A DNA stretch of 64,000 bases from Nocardia niigatensis NBRC 100131. Lineage in GTDB: Bacteria > Actinomycetota > Actinomycetes > Mycobacteriales > Mycobacteriaceae. A program made the translations under genes and the position numbers. The stretch covers positions 58,031 through 122,030 of the forward strand of contig NZ_BAGC01000108.1 in NCBI RefSeq assembly GCF_000308655.1, written 5' to 3'. Shown piece by piece: positions 62,435 through 64,000 of this stretch (its first letter is position 1; every line of letters begins with the position of its first letter). The notes under the pieces were generated by a model. That model did not search any database, was not told the origin of the DNA, and saw only the letters and a list, made by a program, of their open reading frames with translations.

Positions 62435-62992
62435 ATGCCTCGGGTGCGTAGTAGGGATTTGGCGCAGATCGCGCTGTTCGCGGCAATCATGGTGGTGTTG
62501 GGATTCTTCCCGCTCATTCAGCTGCCGGGAGCGTTCGCGCCGTTCACCTCGCAAACTCTGGGCGTGATCCTGGCCGGGTCGATTCTCGGCGCGAAACGCG
62601 GCGCGGCGGCCATCCTGCTGTTCGACGTGCTGGTCATCGCCGGGCTGCCGGTGCTGCCGGGCGGGCGCGGCGGACTGTCGGTGATCATGGGCCCGACGGG
62701 TGGCTTCGTGCTCGCCTATCCGATCGGCGCGCTGGTGATCGGACTGCTCACCGAACGCCTGTGGCGGTTCTACTCCATGCCCGTCGCCCTGCCCATCAAC
62801 TTCCTCGGTGGCGCGATCGTGCTGTACGCCATAGGTATTCCGTGGATGGCCGCCGCCGCGCACATCTCGCTGGGCAAGGCGATCACCACCTCGATAGCGT
62901 TCCTGCCCGGCGATGTGATCAAGACGTTCATCGGTTCGGCGGCCGCCGTGGCGGTTCGTAAGGCCTACCCGATGATTCCGGCGCGCGCATGA
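62435..62992 (+). CDS. bioY: Biotin transporter substrate-binding subunit BioY
   Basis: A 185-residue membrane protein with six helices and the BioY features PFTSQTLGVILAGSILGAKRG, GPTGGFVLAYPIGA and FLPGDVIKTF. BioY binds biotin with high affinity and defines this as the biotin ECF system. It ends by overlapping bioM (ATGA). Confidence 0.95.
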   Translation: MPRVRSRDLAQIALFAAIMVVLGFFPLIQLPGAFAPFTSQTLGVILAGSILGAKRGAAAILLFDVLVIAGLPVLPGGRGGLSVIMGPTGGFVLAYPIGALVIGLLTERLWRFYSMPVALPINFLGGAIVLYAIGIPWMAAAAHISLGKAITTSIAFLPGDVIKTFIGSAAAVAVRKAYPMIPARA

Positions 62993-63666
62993 TCGAGCTC
63001 GACGGCGTCGCGCATCGGTTCGGGGAGCGCGAGGTGCTGCGCGGCCTCGATCTGCGCCTGAGCGAGAACCGGATCGCCGTCGTCGGCTCCAACGGATCCG
63101 GCAAGTCCACGTTCGCGCGGCTGCTCAACGGGTTGCAGGTGCCGACCGACGGCAGGGTCCGCGTCGACGGCCTCGATACCCGCAAGCAGGGCAGAGCCGT
63201 TCGCAAACTTGTCGGATTCGTCTTCCAGGATCCGGATGTGCAGATCGTCATGCCGACGGTCGCCGAGGATCTGGCTTTCGGCCTCAAGCACCACGGCGTC
63301 GCCAAAGCCGAGATCCCGGACCGCGTCAGTGCGACCCTCGCCGAGTACGGGCTCACCGCATTCCGCGACCACCCCGCGCATCTGCTCAGCGGCGGGCAGA
63401 AACAGCTGCTCGCGATCGCCGCGGTGCTGTCGGTGGGACCGAAGTACGTGGTGTTCGACGAACCCACCACCCTGCTCGACCTGCGCAACAAACGTCGCAT
63501 CGCCCGTCTGCTGCACGAACTTCCGCAGCAGCTGATCGTGGTCTCCCACGATCTGGACCTGCTCGCCGACTTCGATCGCGTGCTGGTCTTCGACGAGGGC
63601 CGCATCGTGGCGGACGGCCCGCCGGCCGAATGCCTCGCGCGATACGTCGCCATGCACTCGAACTGA
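62989..63666 (+). CDS. bioM: ECF transporter ATPase for biotin
   Basis: A 225-residue ABC ATPase with Walker A GSNGSGKST, Q-loop FVFQDPDVQIV, signature LLSGGQKQLLAIA, Walker B VVFDEPTTLLD and His switch VVSHDLD. It powers uptake through BioN and BioY. The ATG at 62989 overlaps the bioY stop by four bases, so all three are one operon. Confidence 0.95.
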   Translation: MIELDGVAHRFGEREVLRGLDLRLSENRIAVVGSNGSGKSTFARLLNGLQVPTDGRVRVDGLDTRKQGRAVRKLVGFVFQDPDVQIVMPTVAEDLAFGLKHHGVAKAEIPDRVSATLAEYGLTAFRDHPAHLLSGGQKQLLAIAAVLSVGPKYVVFDEPTTLLDLRNKRRIARLLHELPQQLIVVSHDLDLLADFDRVLVFDEGRIVADGPPAECLARYVAMHSN

Positions 63667-63716
63667 TCCGCGCGACCTCAGAGTTCGATCCAGCGGGATT
63701 CACACGGCCGCCGGGT

Positions 63717-64000
63717 TCACTCCTCGCGCCCGAAGAGATGCCGCCGCACATGCGCGTTCAACCGCTGCCCCGGCCGCGCGTTGAACGCCATGTGCACACT
63801 CACCCGCGGAATCTCCCCCTGCACCGGCGTCACCCGATGCCGTGACCGCCGCCCGGCGTGCAGCACCAGTGTCCCCGGCACGGTCGGCAGCATCTTCACC
63901 ATGTGCCGATGCCGCATCGGCAGCCCGCCGCCGCGCTCGATGAAAGCCCCGGGCAGCGGAATGTATTCGAGCGCCCCGCCCCGCTCCGGCGCGACGATGT
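63717..64000 (-). CDS. Probable Fe(II)/2-oxoglutarate-dependent oxygenase (partial)
   Basis: The gene runs off the right edge; about 94 C-terminal residues are visible. The stretch GTLVLHAGRRSRHRVTPVQG carries His and Arg positioned like the distal iron-binding His and the 2-oxoglutarate-binding Arg of a double-stranded beta-helix oxygenase, followed by VSVHMAFNARPGQRLN. The catalytic H-x-D would lie outside the window. The assignment is tentative. Confidence 0.55.
   Translation of the reverse strand, partial: IVAPERGGALEYIPLPGAFIERGGGLPMRHRHMVKMLPTVPGTLVLHAGRRSRHRVTPVQGEIPRVSVHMAFNARPGQRLNAHVRRHLFGREE

Overview
This 64 kb window is high-GC actinobacterial chromosome, most likely from Nocardia or a close relative in the Mycobacteriales. 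The basis is an EphD-type hydrolase/reductase fusion, a KshA steroid hydroxylase, a split heterodimeric lycopene cyclase (CrtYc/CrtYd), a complete G-protein conservon, DUF1206, DUF5914, DUF5593 and PF10118 families, deazaflavin/F420-type oxidoreductases, frequent GTG and TTG starts, and dense ATGA/GTGA gene overlaps. No insertion sequence, prophage, CRISPR array or rRNA operon was found. Family names come from recognising motifs and gene order by eye; no database search was run.

Layout. 0-6 kb holds small stress-type genes (metallothionein-like, DUF1206, DUF6131, CsbD, AI-2E transporter) mixed with decayed fragments, then a CAT-anticodon tRNA. 6-9.2 kb has a DUF4234 protein, a deazaflavin oxidoreductase, a TerC transporter behind a probable manganese riboswitch, and a Gly/Cys-rich membrane peptide. 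9.2-13.1 kb (minus strand) is a coupled operon of a ferritin-like di-iron protein, a PDR/VanB reductase and an EphD fusion. 13.1-17.9 kb has an APC permease, a peptidoglycan amidase, and a MarR/MFS efflux pair with a visible operator. 18.4-20.1 kb has kshA followed by a broken oxidoreductase and a tRNA-like relic. 20.1-26 kb has a DUF3533 membrane protein, a five-gene minus-strand cluster (orphan cold-shock domain, STAS protein, unknowns), and a divergent hsp20/merR pair with a CIRCE element.

26.1-34.3 kb is a tight eight-gene carotenoid operon: glycosyltransferase, crtE, crtI, crtB, crtYc, crtYd, crtU and a Rieske protein. The gene set predicts GGPP to phytoene, lycopene, beta-carotene and an aromatic carotenoid of the isorenieratene (leprotene) type, possibly further oxidised or glycosylated. 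34.3-40.6 kb has a secreted lipase, a class-A-like serine hydrolase, a quinone oxidoreductase behind a SoxR-type promoter, and a TMEM175-type channel. 40.7-46.1 kb is a conservon (cvnABCD) with two P450s, one lacking the ExxR motif.

46.1-64 kb has a lipoprotein, a GlsB-family protein, a PucR regulator divergent from gabT-gabD, a P450, an AraC-type HTH coupled to a StrR/ParB-like regulator, a DUF5593/SDR pair, another SDR, an F420-type oxidoreductase, tRNA-Asn with a decayed partial copy, dnaG, and an ECF biotin transporter (bioN-bioY-bioM). The window ends inside a probable Fe(II)/2-oxoglutarate oxygenase gene.
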